From: Spirosoma profusum
Lineage (GTDB): Bacteria > Bacteroidota > Bacteroidia > Cytophagales > Spirosomataceae
NCBI RefSeq assembly: GCF_014699005.1
Contig: NZ_JACWZY010000006.1
Coordinates: 248,001-312,000, forward strand
Direction: 5' to 3'
Length of the DNA: 64,000 nucleotides
Made by a program: the position numbers and the translations under genes. Below, one piece after another: positions 54,786 through 63,791 of this stretch (its first letter is position 1; each line of letters begins with the position of its first letter). A model generated the notes under the pieces. The model had not been told where the DNA came from. It saw nothing but the letters and a program-made list of their open reading frames with translations, and did no database searches.

Positions 54786-56249
54786 TTAGTCAACATCCCA
54801 CCACAATTTGACATTTGTCTGAGGAGCCGGATTTGGGAAATTCGGATTCCGTTCCAATTCCTGCGATACGTATAAGCCACGTACAGGGCGAGTTCCGTCG
54901 AAACCCACAGCATTTTGTGAATTTTGCAGTACAGGATAGCCTGTCCGACGATAATCGTTCCAGAGTTCGATGCCATTACCCGTAAACGCGATGTATTTCT
55001 GCGTGATGATCTGCTCTAGTTTCTGAGCGTTGGTACCCGTCAACGTAGCAACTTTAGGATTAGCCGCCAGATAGGTATCAATCTGAGCAGCAGTCAGACC
55101 AGCGAGCGTCATCGAAGCCCGAATACCTTCGGTATATAGCGCTTGTGGATCACCCGCCGTACCCAGAATCAGTGCTGATTCGGCAAGAATGAAAGCACGT
55201 TGGAAGTTGGTCAGCAAGCGAACAGGACCTTCACCATTGGCCCCTGTAACGTAGCTATTATAACGCGACCAGGTAGTAACCGGTGAAGGCCGGGCACCCG
55301 TCTGACCATTGTCCCAGGTTACGTAGTTTGTGGCTGGCTTCGTGAAGAAGATCGGTAAACGAGGATCGTTCAGGCCCTGCAACAGAGTTAGGTACCGGGT
55401 GCTCATGATCAGGTCATCTTTAAACGAACTGATGTTCGTGTATTCGTAACGAGGGTCACGGCTGCCGACACTGGCGCCAAACGTAACGTTCAGGTCATCG
55501 GCGTTCGTTTTGATATAATCGCCAGCTGTAATCACCTGATCGATAACCGACTTAGCCAGTGCAGGCTCTTTGCGGCTAATCGTATTAGCCAGTTTGAGCA
55601 ACAACGTATTACCAGCCCGGCGCCATTTAGCTAAATCACCTTTATAAATAGCGTCATCGTTACCAGGCTTCGTCGCCGACGTAGCGCTCAGGTCAGCAAT
55701 ACCTTCGCGAACCAGATCGAACAGGCTTTGAATGCCCGCCGTTTGATTGCCTTTGTAGATATCCTCCTGTTTATCCAGCCGTGGTTGCAGAATGGCTTCG
55801 CCTTGTAGCGCCTGTGAGTAAGGAATATCACCCCATACGTCAGTGGTGAGCGCATACGTATACGCCTTCATAATTTTGGCAACACCGCTATAAGCCTTTG
55901 AACCCGATGCATCGGCCTGTTTGATAACCTGCTGGTAATTTACCAGCGCCCCGTCGTAAAGCTCAAAGCGCCACTGGTTACCAAAGTCAGCACCTGAATG
56001 AACGTATACATCATAATTTTGCGGGCTGTTGGCAGCACCCGCCAGTTGCTGGGTCAGCGTCGAAGCGAAACGATTCAACTCGTTGGCATTGGCGAATGCG
56101 GTACCAAATTCTGCCCCTGGTAACAACACCGTGTTCGGAACGGCAGTTGGGTTATTAGGGGTTACGTTGACATCAAGAAACTTACTGCATGCGCCCATCC
56201 CTAATAGAAAGGGCAGCAGCAAAGCAGATTTTCGAAATATGTTTGTCAT
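54786..56249 (-). CDS. SusD/RagB family lipoprotein (SusD-like 2 type)
   Basis: A 487-aa surface lipoprotein. From the ATG at 56249 the signal is MTNIFRKSALLLPFLLGMGAC with Cys21, then SKFLDVNVTPNNPTAVP. The body has the second SusD-like subfamily pattern (DVWGDIPYSQALQGE, KWRRAGNTLLLKLANTISRK, ITQKYIAFTGNGIELWNDYRRTG). An ATG at 56276 overlaps the susC stop (TAATG) and would add nine residues. It binds ligand for the SusC-like partner upstream. Ligand unknown. Confidence 0.93.
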   Translation of the reverse strand: MTNIFRKSALLLPFLLGMGACSKFLDVNVTPNNPTAVPNTVLLPGAEFGTAFANANELNRFASTLTQQLAGAANSPQNYDVYVHSGADFGNQWRFELYDGALVNYQQVIKQADASGSKAYSGVAKIMKAYTYALTTDVWGDIPYSQALQGEAILQPRLDKQEDIYKGNQTAGIQSLFDLVREGIADLSATSATKPGNDDAIYKGDLAKWRRAGNTLLLKLANTISRKEPALAKSVIDQVITAGDYIKTNADDLNVTFGASVGSRDPRYEYTNISSFKDDLIMSTRYLTLLQGLNDPRLPIFFTKPATNYVTWDNGQTGARPSPVTTWSRYNSYVTGANGEGPVRLLTNFQRAFILAESALILGTAGDPQALYTEGIRASMTLAGLTAAQIDTYLAANPKVATLTGTNAQKLEQIITQKYIAFTGNGIELWNDYRRTGYPVLQNSQNAVGFDGTRPVRGLYVSQELERNPNFPNPAPQTNVKLWWDVD

Positions 56250-56275
56250 GGATGAAATCGAATTAAAACTTGTCA

Positions 56276-59200
56276 TTAGAAAGTAAGCCGGACGTTAACA
56301 CCGAAGTTGCGCGTGTTCGGCGGACCGTTCAGGTCAAGACCCTGGATGTTACCAGCTCCTTGTGTGTTTACTTCTGGATCAGCAAAATAACCTGGTGCGT
56401 AGAAGAACAGGTTACGTCCGCTGACACCTACCGAAATAGCACCGAATGGCGTTTTATTCAGCAGATTTTTTGGTAAGGCGTAACTTAGTGCCACTTCACG
56501 CAGCCGGTAGTTGGTCGCATCGAATACAGATCCTTCCCCTGCCAGACCACCCAGTCCTGCCCAGTACGCCTGAGCCGACAATTGAATGTTGTTTGGCCGA
56601 TAACCCGTTACTTTTCCATCAGCAGCCGTGATTGGAATAACCCCTGGCAAAATACGTGGTTGATCACGATCAATTCCTGTTACGTAAATTGAACCACCGT
56701 TCCGATAATCGGCTGCTGCGAATGAAAAGAGCTGACCACCCTGACGAATATCTACTAATGCAGATAAGGTCAGACCTTTAAACGAAAACGAGTTGTTGAT
56801 ACCCAGCATGTAATCTGGATTCGGATTGGAAACGGCCTGACCAGCTATACCAGTCGCAAATTGGCCGGTAGTTGGGTTGATGACAATTTGACCGGTAAAC
56901 TGGCCAGTTGCATCGTAGTTAGCCGCGTTTGGATCGGTGCTTTGTACGCGTGGATTGGCTGTACTAACAATCAGACCGTAGGGTTGACCAGCTACGATAG
57001 ATGGCGTAATACCCGTAAAACCATTACCATTAATACCCGATTGCAATACACCCGGAGCAATCGAAACAACTTTGTTACGGATGCGGGTGAAGTTGGCAGT
57101 AATATCCCATTTGAAACCACCTGCCCGAACGGGTGTTCCAGATAGAACAAGTTCGATACCACGGTTTTGCAATTCACCTACGTTGGTAGTACGAGTATCA
57201 AAACCGGTCGAGTTTGGAATCGATACGTCGAAGATTTGATCGGTCGATCTGGTGAAAAAGTAAGCCGCATCCAGACTAATTCGATTATTGAAAAAGCCCA
57301 GATTCACACCCACTTCAGTAGACGTAGTAAACTCTGGTTTAAGGGTATTATTGCCAATTCGACGGCTAAGACCGAAACCTGCCAAAGGAGTACCAAGGGC
57401 TAACGGGAACGTGATGCTAGCTAAATTGTTACCATAAGTAGTCTTAATGTAGGTCGAATTGAGCAAATACGGATCGGCATCACGACCTACACGGGCCATA
57501 CTGGCACGGACTTTCGCGTACGACAGAACACTCGACTGAATTTTAAAGGCATCAGTCGGCACGAAGCTAATAGCAGCCGATGGGTAAAAATAGGTGTTGC
57601 TACTAGTTGGTAAAGTCGACGATTGGTCTGCCCGCCCCGACAACTCCAGAAACAAATAGTTGTTGTAATCAAACGAGGCCTGTGCATAATACCCAACCAG
57701 CCGACGTAGCGTGCTGGTTTCACCACTGCTCGTGAAAACGGAACCGTTACTGGGGTTCAGGAAGCCTGGAATAGTCAACTGCTCAGCAACAACGAACGGG
57801 TTTTGCGTTCTCCGCTGGTTGATATTGTTGCCTAACAACAGGTTAGCTCCCAAACCTTCGAGGAAGAATTTGTTTGTCTTCGCTGTGATGAGCAGGTCAC
57901 CATTCAACTCAGACCGGAAGAAGTTATCCTGCGTAACCGAGCCTTGTGGCGCACGAGCCGCACCAATGTTCTCAACGGCTTTCCGGCGGTCGGTATACGT
58001 ATCACCTGTTACGCGGTACGATACGCTCAACCATTTGGTGATGTCATACCCTAGCGTAAAGTTTCCGAAGAAGCGGTCTACCTGACTATCCAGTGTTGAA
58101 TTACGGATAGCCCAGTTTGGGTTAGCAGCTGTAGTCAGGAAATAAATGCTTTGTCCGTTCGCATCCTGATAAGGCTCGCCAGCCAGGTCGTAGCTACGTG
58201 GAATCCGGGTAATTTGTCCGAATGCGCTACCACCATTACCAATAATCGAACCCGCCTGTACTGTTTGAACATACGTACCGGTAGCTGAAATCTTCAGGCC
58301 ATTGTTCAGGCGGCTTTCACCACCGATCTGCACGTTTGTACGGTTAAATTTCGACAAATCAGTGATGCCCTTCTGGGTCGAGTTACCGATGGCAATGCTG
58401 AAATTCCGGTTAACATCACCACCCGCAATATTGACGGCGTTTTGGAAAATGCTGCCTTGCTTATAAAAATCCTGAACATTGTTCGGATAAGCCTGATATG
58501 GACGAGCCTGACCCTGTAGGTTCGTCACCGAGGTTGGGCCGCCAGCAAAAGCGGGGCCCCAGGAAGTTGTAACATTGTTCACAAACAGGTTGTTCGTGCC
58601 CTGGCCGTACTCGTTCTGGAATTTCGGCAGTCCATATACATTCTGTACGTTATACGACGACGTAACGGTTACTTCAGTTTTGTTGTTCTGGTTGCGCCCT
58701 GTCTTAGTCGTAATGATGATAGCACCAGCCGACGCCCGTGAACCATAAAGTACAGCCGCTGCAGGTCCTTTCAAAATGTTGACCGACTCAATCGTTTCTG
58801 GGTTAATATCAGCCAGACGGTTCGATGACTGTGCCTGGAATAACGTATTACCCGTTACGTTCACATCGTTGCCAAAGATAATCCCATCGACTACGATGAG
58901 CGGCTGGTTCGAGCCGTTGAACGACGTAATACCACGGATGTTGATGTTTGTCGACGCACCAGGAGCGCCACTTTGGCCACTGATGTTTACCCCGGCTACC
59001 TTACCCTGCAGAGCATTCAGCAGGTTAGGTTCCGATTTCTGTGCCAGCATCGAGCTGCCTACTTCCTGAGTTGAATAGCCAAGTGAGCGCTTATCACGCT
59101 CAATGCCTTGTGCTGTCACAACAATTTCATCGAGGCTTTGTGTACCACTAGCGAGCTTTACATTAATCGTTGTCTCGTTACCAACGGGAATTTCCTGACT

Positions 59201-59437
59201 TGCAAAGCCGATATAACTGAATACTAATCGGCTGGCAGCTGGCACCGAGATCTGGTAGTTACCATTTGCATCGGTGGTTGTGCCACGAGTTGTTCCTTTT
59301 ACCTGGATGCTCACACCTGGTAGGGTAGAGCCATCATCTGATGAAGTGATCTGGCCTTTTACAGCAACTTCCTGCGCCAGTACTGGCAAGCAGAATAGCA
59401 GCGAAAGCAGCCAGCTTCCCAATAGAATTTTTCGCAT
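56276..59437 (-). CDS. SusC/RagA family TonB-linked outer-membrane transporter
   Basis: A 1053-aa TonB-dependent transporter. Signal peptide MRKILLGSWLLSLLFCLPVLAQ, carboxypeptidase-regulatory-like domain (about 25-105, LPGVSIQVKGTTRGTTTDANG), plug domain (about 115-230, GAPGASTNINIRGITSFNG and LKGPAAAVLYGSRASAGAIIITT) and a large barrel ending NFGVNVRLTF. It imports the ligand captured by the SusD-like partner. First gene of a three-gene operon with the genes at 54786 and 54244. Confidence 0.95.
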   Translation of the reverse strand: MRKILLGSWLLSLLFCLPVLAQEVAVKGQITSSDDGSTLPGVSIQVKGTTRGTTTDANGNYQISVPAASRLVFSYIGFASQEIPVGNETTINVKLASGTQSLDEIVVTAQGIERDKRSLGYSTQEVGSSMLAQKSEPNLLNALQGKVAGVNISGQSGAPGASTNINIRGITSFNGSNQPLIVVDGIIFGNDVNVTGNTLFQAQSSNRLADINPETIESVNILKGPAAAVLYGSRASAGAIIITTKTGRNQNNKTEVTVTSSYNVQNVYGLPKFQNEYGQGTNNLFVNNVTTSWGPAFAGGPTSVTNLQGQARPYQAYPNNVQDFYKQGSIFQNAVNIAGGDVNRNFSIAIGNSTQKGITDLSKFNRTNVQIGGESRLNNGLKISATGTYVQTVQAGSIIGNGGSAFGQITRIPRSYDLAGEPYQDANGQSIYFLTTAANPNWAIRNSTLDSQVDRFFGNFTLGYDITKWLSVSYRVTGDTYTDRRKAVENIGAARAPQGSVTQDNFFRSELNGDLLITAKTNKFFLEGLGANLLLGNNINQRRTQNPFVVAEQLTIPGFLNPSNGSVFTSSGETSTLRRLVGYYAQASFDYNNYLFLELSGRADQSSTLPTSSNTYFYPSAAISFVPTDAFKIQSSVLSYAKVRASMARVGRDADPYLLNSTYIKTTYGNNLASITFPLALGTPLAGFGLSRRIGNNTLKPEFTTSTEVGVNLGFFNNRISLDAAYFFTRSTDQIFDVSIPNSTGFDTRTTNVGELQNRGIELVLSGTPVRAGGFKWDITANFTRIRNKVVSIAPGVLQSGINGNGFTGITPSIVAGQPYGLIVSTANPRVQSTDPNAANYDATGQFTGQIVINPTTGQFATGIAGQAVSNPNPDYMLGINNSFSFKGLTLSALVDIRQGGQLFSFAAADYRNGGSIYVTGIDRDQPRILPGVIPITAADGKVTGYRPNNIQLSAQAYWAGLGGLAGEGSVFDATNYRLREVALSYALPKNLLNKTPFGAISVGVSGRNLFFYAPGYFADPEVNTQGAGNIQGLDLNGPPNTRNFGVNVRLTF

Positions 59438-59487
59438 TTGTGAGTAGAGATTAAATTGACATTAAAATTTAAAACGAAAATGGGTAA

Positions 59488-59529
59488 CAAAGATAATGAT
59501 TGCAATTGGAACTGTTTATGTCTAAACAG
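59488..59529 (-). promoter_or_regulatory. Promoter and palindrome upstream of the second susC
   Basis: On the minus strand TATCTTTG (59495 to 59488) is a consensus -7 box, about 50 bp before the ATG at 59437. CTGTTTA (59512-59518) and TAAACAG (59523-59529) form a perfect palindrome with a 4-nt centre over the -33 position, a candidate operator. Confidence 0.55.
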
Positions 59530-59934
59530 GTTAAACGCATTAAAATAAATTTACCTTCTCATTTAAATCGTCCCGGAATAAGCCCTAAACCTCATTCATA
59601 GACGATTCAAAAGCTCGAATCGATCCCGGAAAAGCACAATTTTCCTATTTCTTGTCATCCTGCCAGCGCTGGCCATGAATGGACGATCAGGACTGCGTTG
59701 GATGGTTACATAAGCAATAATCAAATTGAATCGTCGATGGTTCCGGTTGAACGTGTCATAATGGTCTAGAAACGGTATGCATAATCCACCATTTTTTTGA
59801 GAGTATAGCAAACCCATTCCCATAAAGACACATGTTAGTGACAAAACGATGCATGACAGACCAAAAAAAATTTCATTTGCAGATTAAAGCCTATGCCGCT
59901 AATTAGTTTCAATGAAAAATTTCGCATCATTATG
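59530..59934. other. Intergenic region without a recognisable gene
   Basis: About 400 bp between the Sus-like promoter and the DUF1501 terminator. Short ORFs here show no family features. Nothing structured was noticed beyond the flanking elements. Confidence 0.4.
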
Positions 59935-59992
59935 AACGTAACACCCCACATTTACTGACCAAGACATGTCAGTAGATGCGGGGTGTTACGTT
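59935..59992 (-). terminator. Hairpin after the DUF1501 gene
   Basis: 25-bp arms (59935-59959 and 59968-59992) with two mismatches that are wobble-compatible on one strand each; core CGTAACACCCC / GGGGTGTTACG. It lies 45 bp beyond the 60038 stop on the minus strand. Confidence 0.75.
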
Positions 59993-60037
59993 CCCAGAAA
60001 GGTAAAATGTATACTAAAAGCTTATGATATACGTAGC

Positions 60038-61603
60038 TCACCGGGCGATCATCACTCGTTTGCTGAGTAAACCCTGGGGCGTTTCGACCCGCAAAATGTA
60101 GTTTCCCATCGGCAGATGGCCTACATTTACCCGAACCGACGTAGCAGTTGACCGCGACGTAGTGACCGACATAAATCGTCCCTGCATATCGGCCATTTCC
60201 AACGTAGCAATACCCTGACCAAGCAGGCTGGATTCGAGCGTCAACTCGGAAGAAGCCGGATTTGGGTAAAGTCGTAGCTCTGATGCAACAGGTTCAGTAT
60301 CCGTAACAGTTTGCCGAAATACGGGGGCTACGGAAAAATCCTTGAAGAGTGCAGCCGCTTCCGTTGTGTCGTCGGTGCCGAACCAGTCGGTCAGGATAGC
60401 CGAATACACTTGGCGAAAATCGGTCTGCATTTTTAGATTATTATTATCCAAATCGCTCAGATTGGGGTTCTTACCCACAATTGGCGTCTTAATCGCTGAC
60501 CCAAACAGAAACATCGGGGCCGATGTACCATGATCAGTTCCAAAGCTGCCGTTGGAAATAGCCCGGCGGCCAAATTCGGAGAATGTCATACCCACAACCC
60601 GGTCTTCCACTTTCAACTGCGCCAAATCCGTCTGGAAAGAAAGAATGGCGTCCGAAAGCGTTTTCAGCAACGTAGCATGCGTACCTGTAGACGTATCAGT
60701 TGTGACCACCTGCGTTGCGTGCGTATCGAAACCGCCCATTGTCAGGTAATACACTTTCGTTTGCATACCACCACTGATGAGCCGGGCAACGATTTTAAGC
60801 TGAGCGGCCAACGTATTCGAGGCAGGATACGTTGCCAGATTTTTTCCCTTGGTGGCTGCCGTTTTAATTTGCCCGGCATAACTCACCGAACTGGCCTGCT
60901 GCTGCCGGATAAACTCCACCTGTTTCCCCACGTAGCCCGTGAGCGTAGTGGCTGGAGCATTGGGTTTATCGCCGACGAGCCGGGCGAACGTATCAGGGTC
61001 CTGCAAAACGATAGCCATCGAATCGGTCGGACTGAGCAACGTAGTAGCTGTTACGTAGCCAATCTGGATGGCTGGCGGATCGGGCATTTGCGCCGTCGGG
61101 TATTTATCCGGAAATTCTGGGAAACGTTTGTCCAGATAGCGCCCTGCCCAACCCGAAAACGCCGTCTGGCTCGAATCGACCGCCGTCATCCAGATGTCAC
61201 TGGCCCGGAAGTGCGAAAAATTGGGTGTTGGGTACGATACTCCCTGTACAATACTTAGTTTACCCTCATTGAAAAGCTGTTGCATACCCGTCATAGCCGG
61301 GTGCAGACCAGTAGCTGCATAATTTTTGAGCTTGAGCGCTTTCGTTTCCGAAATAGCAATGTTTTTTCGAAAATTTGCTCCAGTGTACACACTCATCTGA
61401 TCGAGCGGAATCACCGTGTTCAGGCCATCATTGCCGCCCTGCAACTGAATGATTACCAGCACACGGTCGCTCTGGTCGGCGAGATTTATTAGCGATTGAA
61501 CAAACGACGACTGACGAGCAAAGGCTTTCGCCCCAAAGCCATCAATCAGAACCGGCAACGCCAGCGACGAAGCTGCTAATTGGATAAAATTACGACGCTT
61601 CAT
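60038..61603 (-). CDS. DUF1501 family protein with Tat-like signal and T9SS sorting domain
   Basis: A 521-aa exported protein. MKRRNFIQLAASSLALPVLI carries a twin-arginine motif before the hydrophobic segment. The DUF1501 (sulfatase-like) body has VLVIIQLQGGNDGLNTVIPL, SHFRASDIWMTAVDSSQTAFSG-like and GMTFSEFGRRAISNGSFGTDHG. The last 75 residues (LRLYPNPASSELTLESSLLG to KRVMIAR) are a type A type IX secretion C-terminal sorting domain. It should be exported and anchored or released at the surface. It is the downstream partner of the DUF1800 gene; this pair recurs in many bacteria, with unknown function. Confidence 0.9.
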   Translation of the reverse strand: MKRRNFIQLAASSLALPVLIDGFGAKAFARQSSFVQSLINLADQSDRVLVIIQLQGGNDGLNTVIPLDQMSVYTGANFRKNIAISETKALKLKNYAATGLHPAMTGMQQLFNEGKLSIVQGVSYPTPNFSHFRASDIWMTAVDSSQTAFSGWAGRYLDKRFPEFPDKYPTAQMPDPPAIQIGYVTATTLLSPTDSMAIVLQDPDTFARLVGDKPNAPATTLTGYVGKQVEFIRQQQASSVSYAGQIKTAATKGKNLATYPASNTLAAQLKIVARLISGGMQTKVYYLTMGGFDTHATQVVTTDTSTGTHATLLKTLSDAILSFQTDLAQLKVEDRVVGMTFSEFGRRAISNGSFGTDHGTSAPMFLFGSAIKTPIVGKNPNLSDLDNNNLKMQTDFRQVYSAILTDWFGTDDTTEAAALFKDFSVAPVFRQTVTDTEPVASELRLYPNPASSELTLESSLLGQGIATLEMADMQGRFMSVTTSRSTATSVRVNVGHLPMGNYILRVETPQGLLSKRVMIAR

Positions 61604-61612
61604 GGGAATAAA

Positions 61613-61724
61613 GAGTTAAAGAGCGAATGAGTGATTGAGCGAATGAGCGAAAGAGTGAATCTGGCGGATAGTGCTTTGCCGGTGGCTCGCTCTTTCGCTC
61701 ATTCACTCTTTCGCTCTTTAACTC
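61613..61724. repeat. Inverted repeat built from 8-bp tandem units between DUF1800 and DUF1501 genes
   Basis: The left part (61613-61659) is a run of variants of GAGCGAAT/GAGTGAAT. The right arm (61686-61724) is its inverted copy with about three mismatches in 39. The right arm includes the TAA stop of the DUF1800 gene (61718-61720). The left arm is 10 bp before the DUF1501 ATG. Confidence 0.75.
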
Positions 61725-63277
61725 ACCTGATACTCGGCCATTCGGAAAATGTATTGAATGAATGCAGTCAGCTTCATCTGTACGGCCTGACGCTTGGCGG
61801 AATCATTTGGTGCCTTTATATAATCGTTCCATTCAATAATCCACTCGTAACGCGGAATGGAACTGAGCAGCACAGTATCGATCAGAAAATCTTTCTGCGA
61901 CTGGTCGAGCGGGATACCCAGCAACTGAGTTACTGCCTCATTCACTAGCTTGGTAGGGTCGGTGGGATCGGAAAGCGTTTTGGCGTAAGCCAGTACGTCT
62001 ACCGTTAGTTTACCGTTCAGTTTCAGAGCGTTCGTGGTGAGGGCGTCGGCAAAAAAACCGCGAAGTCCCAACGTAGTGGAATTGATCCACTGCTGATAAT
62101 AATCGTTCAGGTAGTAAGCCGTCCAGCCGAAAACTGTGGGCGGATTCAGGAGATCTTGCTGCTGCTCCTTCGCGCGGCTGTATAGATAATTACCGATCTG
62201 ATAATAAGCGGTCAGATTGGTCGTACTCTGAGCTGGGTCGGGTGCCTGAAGGCCCCAGAAGCGGAACGTACCAATTACTAAATCCATTGGTGATTTGATT
62301 ACAGCTCCACGAACAGTCTCGTCGAAAAAATGCTGACTCTGCAAAAGCGCCGACATGACGGGCTTCAACTCAAAATTGCTCTGGCGGAACAAATTGGCCA
62401 GTGGCTGAATAAAATTCGTTTCGATAGTCTCCGGAATATCATAGTTGACAAACCAGCGATACAGTTCCCGACAGATGTAACGGGGTGTTTCGGGGTTGGC
62501 CAGCAATATATCGACCAGATCGGTCAACTCAGCCAGGCCCGCGTCGGCGCCGGTACGTCCTTTGATGGTCGCATTTTTGTAAGCTGCCGAAAACTTCTTA
62601 TCGGTCGTATCATGCCGATTGGCGCGGAACGTACTACCGATGGCTGCGTTGGTGGTATCACGGTAACCTGTATCAGCCCAGCCCGTCAACACTTTGGCCG
62701 CTTCCCGGATATCGGTTTCGGTATAGCCGCCGTCACGTCCTGTCGTAAAAAGCTCCTGAAGTTCACGGGCGTAGTTCTCATTGGCTGTTCCCACTACGTT
62801 CTGATTGCCGTTCAGGAACCGAAGCATGGCTGGGTCCTGCGTCATGGCAATCGTAAAGATTTTGAAACTCCCCAGCGCGTGCTGACGTAGCAAGGCATTA
62901 TATCGATACATAAACCGGTAATCGTTCACCGTGGCATCGTTCGTAACAAAATGATTCGACCAGAACAAGGTCATCTTTTCAAGCAGCGATACCGGCTGAT
63001 TCAGCATGACGTTGCTCCACCAGTATTTAACGTACAGATTCAGCTTGCCAGCGTTGGTGCTGTCGAACGGCAAGTCGTGAAACGTTTTGCTGGTGGCGAG
63101 GTCGAGGGGAGGAGTGGGAACGGGTTGATCGGCGAGGAGTTTCGCTACAACTTGGGCTGCCGTTTGTCCTGCAAATGCTTTCCCCTGGTCGGGGGTAGGG
63201 CCGAACGTAGCGCGTCGAAGCAAGTACATGACTTGCTCGGACGTTAGAGGTTTTGTATACGCATCGAGTAAAGCCAC
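61718..63277 (-). CDS. DUF1800 family protein
   Basis: A 519-aa protein of the DUF1800 family: LTSEQVMYLLRRATFGPTPDQ at the start, then WWSNVMLNQPVSLLEKMTLFWSNHF, GNQNVVGTANENYARELQELF and GWADTGYRDT. No signal peptide is seen. The start is GTG at 63277; no in-frame ATG exists between it and the preceding stop. The partner DUF1501 gene follows 114 bp downstream. Function unknown; the pair is common in Bacteroidota, Planctomycetota and Proteobacteria. Confidence 0.88.
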   Translation of the reverse strand: MALLDAYTKPLTSEQVMYLLRRATFGPTPDQGKAFAGQTAAQVVAKLLADQPVPTPPLDLATSKTFHDLPFDSTNAGKLNLYVKYWWSNVMLNQPVSLLEKMTLFWSNHFVTNDATVNDYRFMYRYNALLRQHALGSFKIFTIAMTQDPAMLRFLNGNQNVVGTANENYARELQELFTTGRDGGYTETDIREAAKVLTGWADTGYRDTTNAAIGSTFRANRHDTTDKKFSAAYKNATIKGRTGADAGLAELTDLVDILLANPETPRYICRELYRWFVNYDIPETIETNFIQPLANLFRQSNFELKPVMSALLQSQHFFDETVRGAVIKSPMDLVIGTFRFWGLQAPDPAQSTTNLTAYYQIGNYLYSRAKEQQQDLLNPPTVFGWTAYYLNDYYQQWINSTTLGLRGFFADALTTNALKLNGKLTVDVLAYAKTLSDPTDPTKLVNEAVTQLLGIPLDQSQKDFLIDTVLLSSIPRYEWIIEWNDYIKAPNDSAKRQAVQMKLTAFIQYIFRMAEYQVS

Positions 63278-63791
63278 AACATAAGCGATTAAATACGTTC
63301 AGATAAAGTGATTTAATATCGACATAAAACCGCAAAAAACGTTTAAGTTGTACGTTTTAATTAACAGATTTTTAATGATTAATAAATAAAAAGATTAGCT
63401 GTGTAGATAAATGGCTAGAGTAAATATACTTAATCCAGTATTAATTTATATCGGAAAAATAACTAGCAAAAATACTTATAGTAACTTATTGACTTGGCAA
63501 CCCATCATTGATACGTTACTATTTACTACATAAAGTTTATTACTGTTTTCATGATTTCAGTACTTTTACTACAATCATGATCTGTATAAACCAGAAGATG
63601 ATCAGATTTATAGGCATTAGCATCTCGACGAGAATTAACAGATACACGAATGCATTTTCTGAAAGTACCAACAGAACTTTTGGTTTGTACTGTAAAACGG
63701 GATCACCGTGGCGCGGCAAGAAAGTAGTTAGTATGAGTTGGCATATAGTGAATGTACAGCTTCGTTTAACAATTAATAACAACCCGAAAAA
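63278..63791. other. A/T-rich intergenic region between divergent genes
   Basis: About 510 bp, markedly A/T-rich, between the DUF1800 start and the gene at 63792. ORFs here have no family features. No consensus TAnnTTTG box was found with certainty, and no repeat was noticed. Confidence 0.45.

Noticed and set aside
59596-59844. Minus-strand ORF of 82 codons before the second Sus operon
   Set aside because: No recognisable features or promoter; it lies in an ordinary intergenic region.
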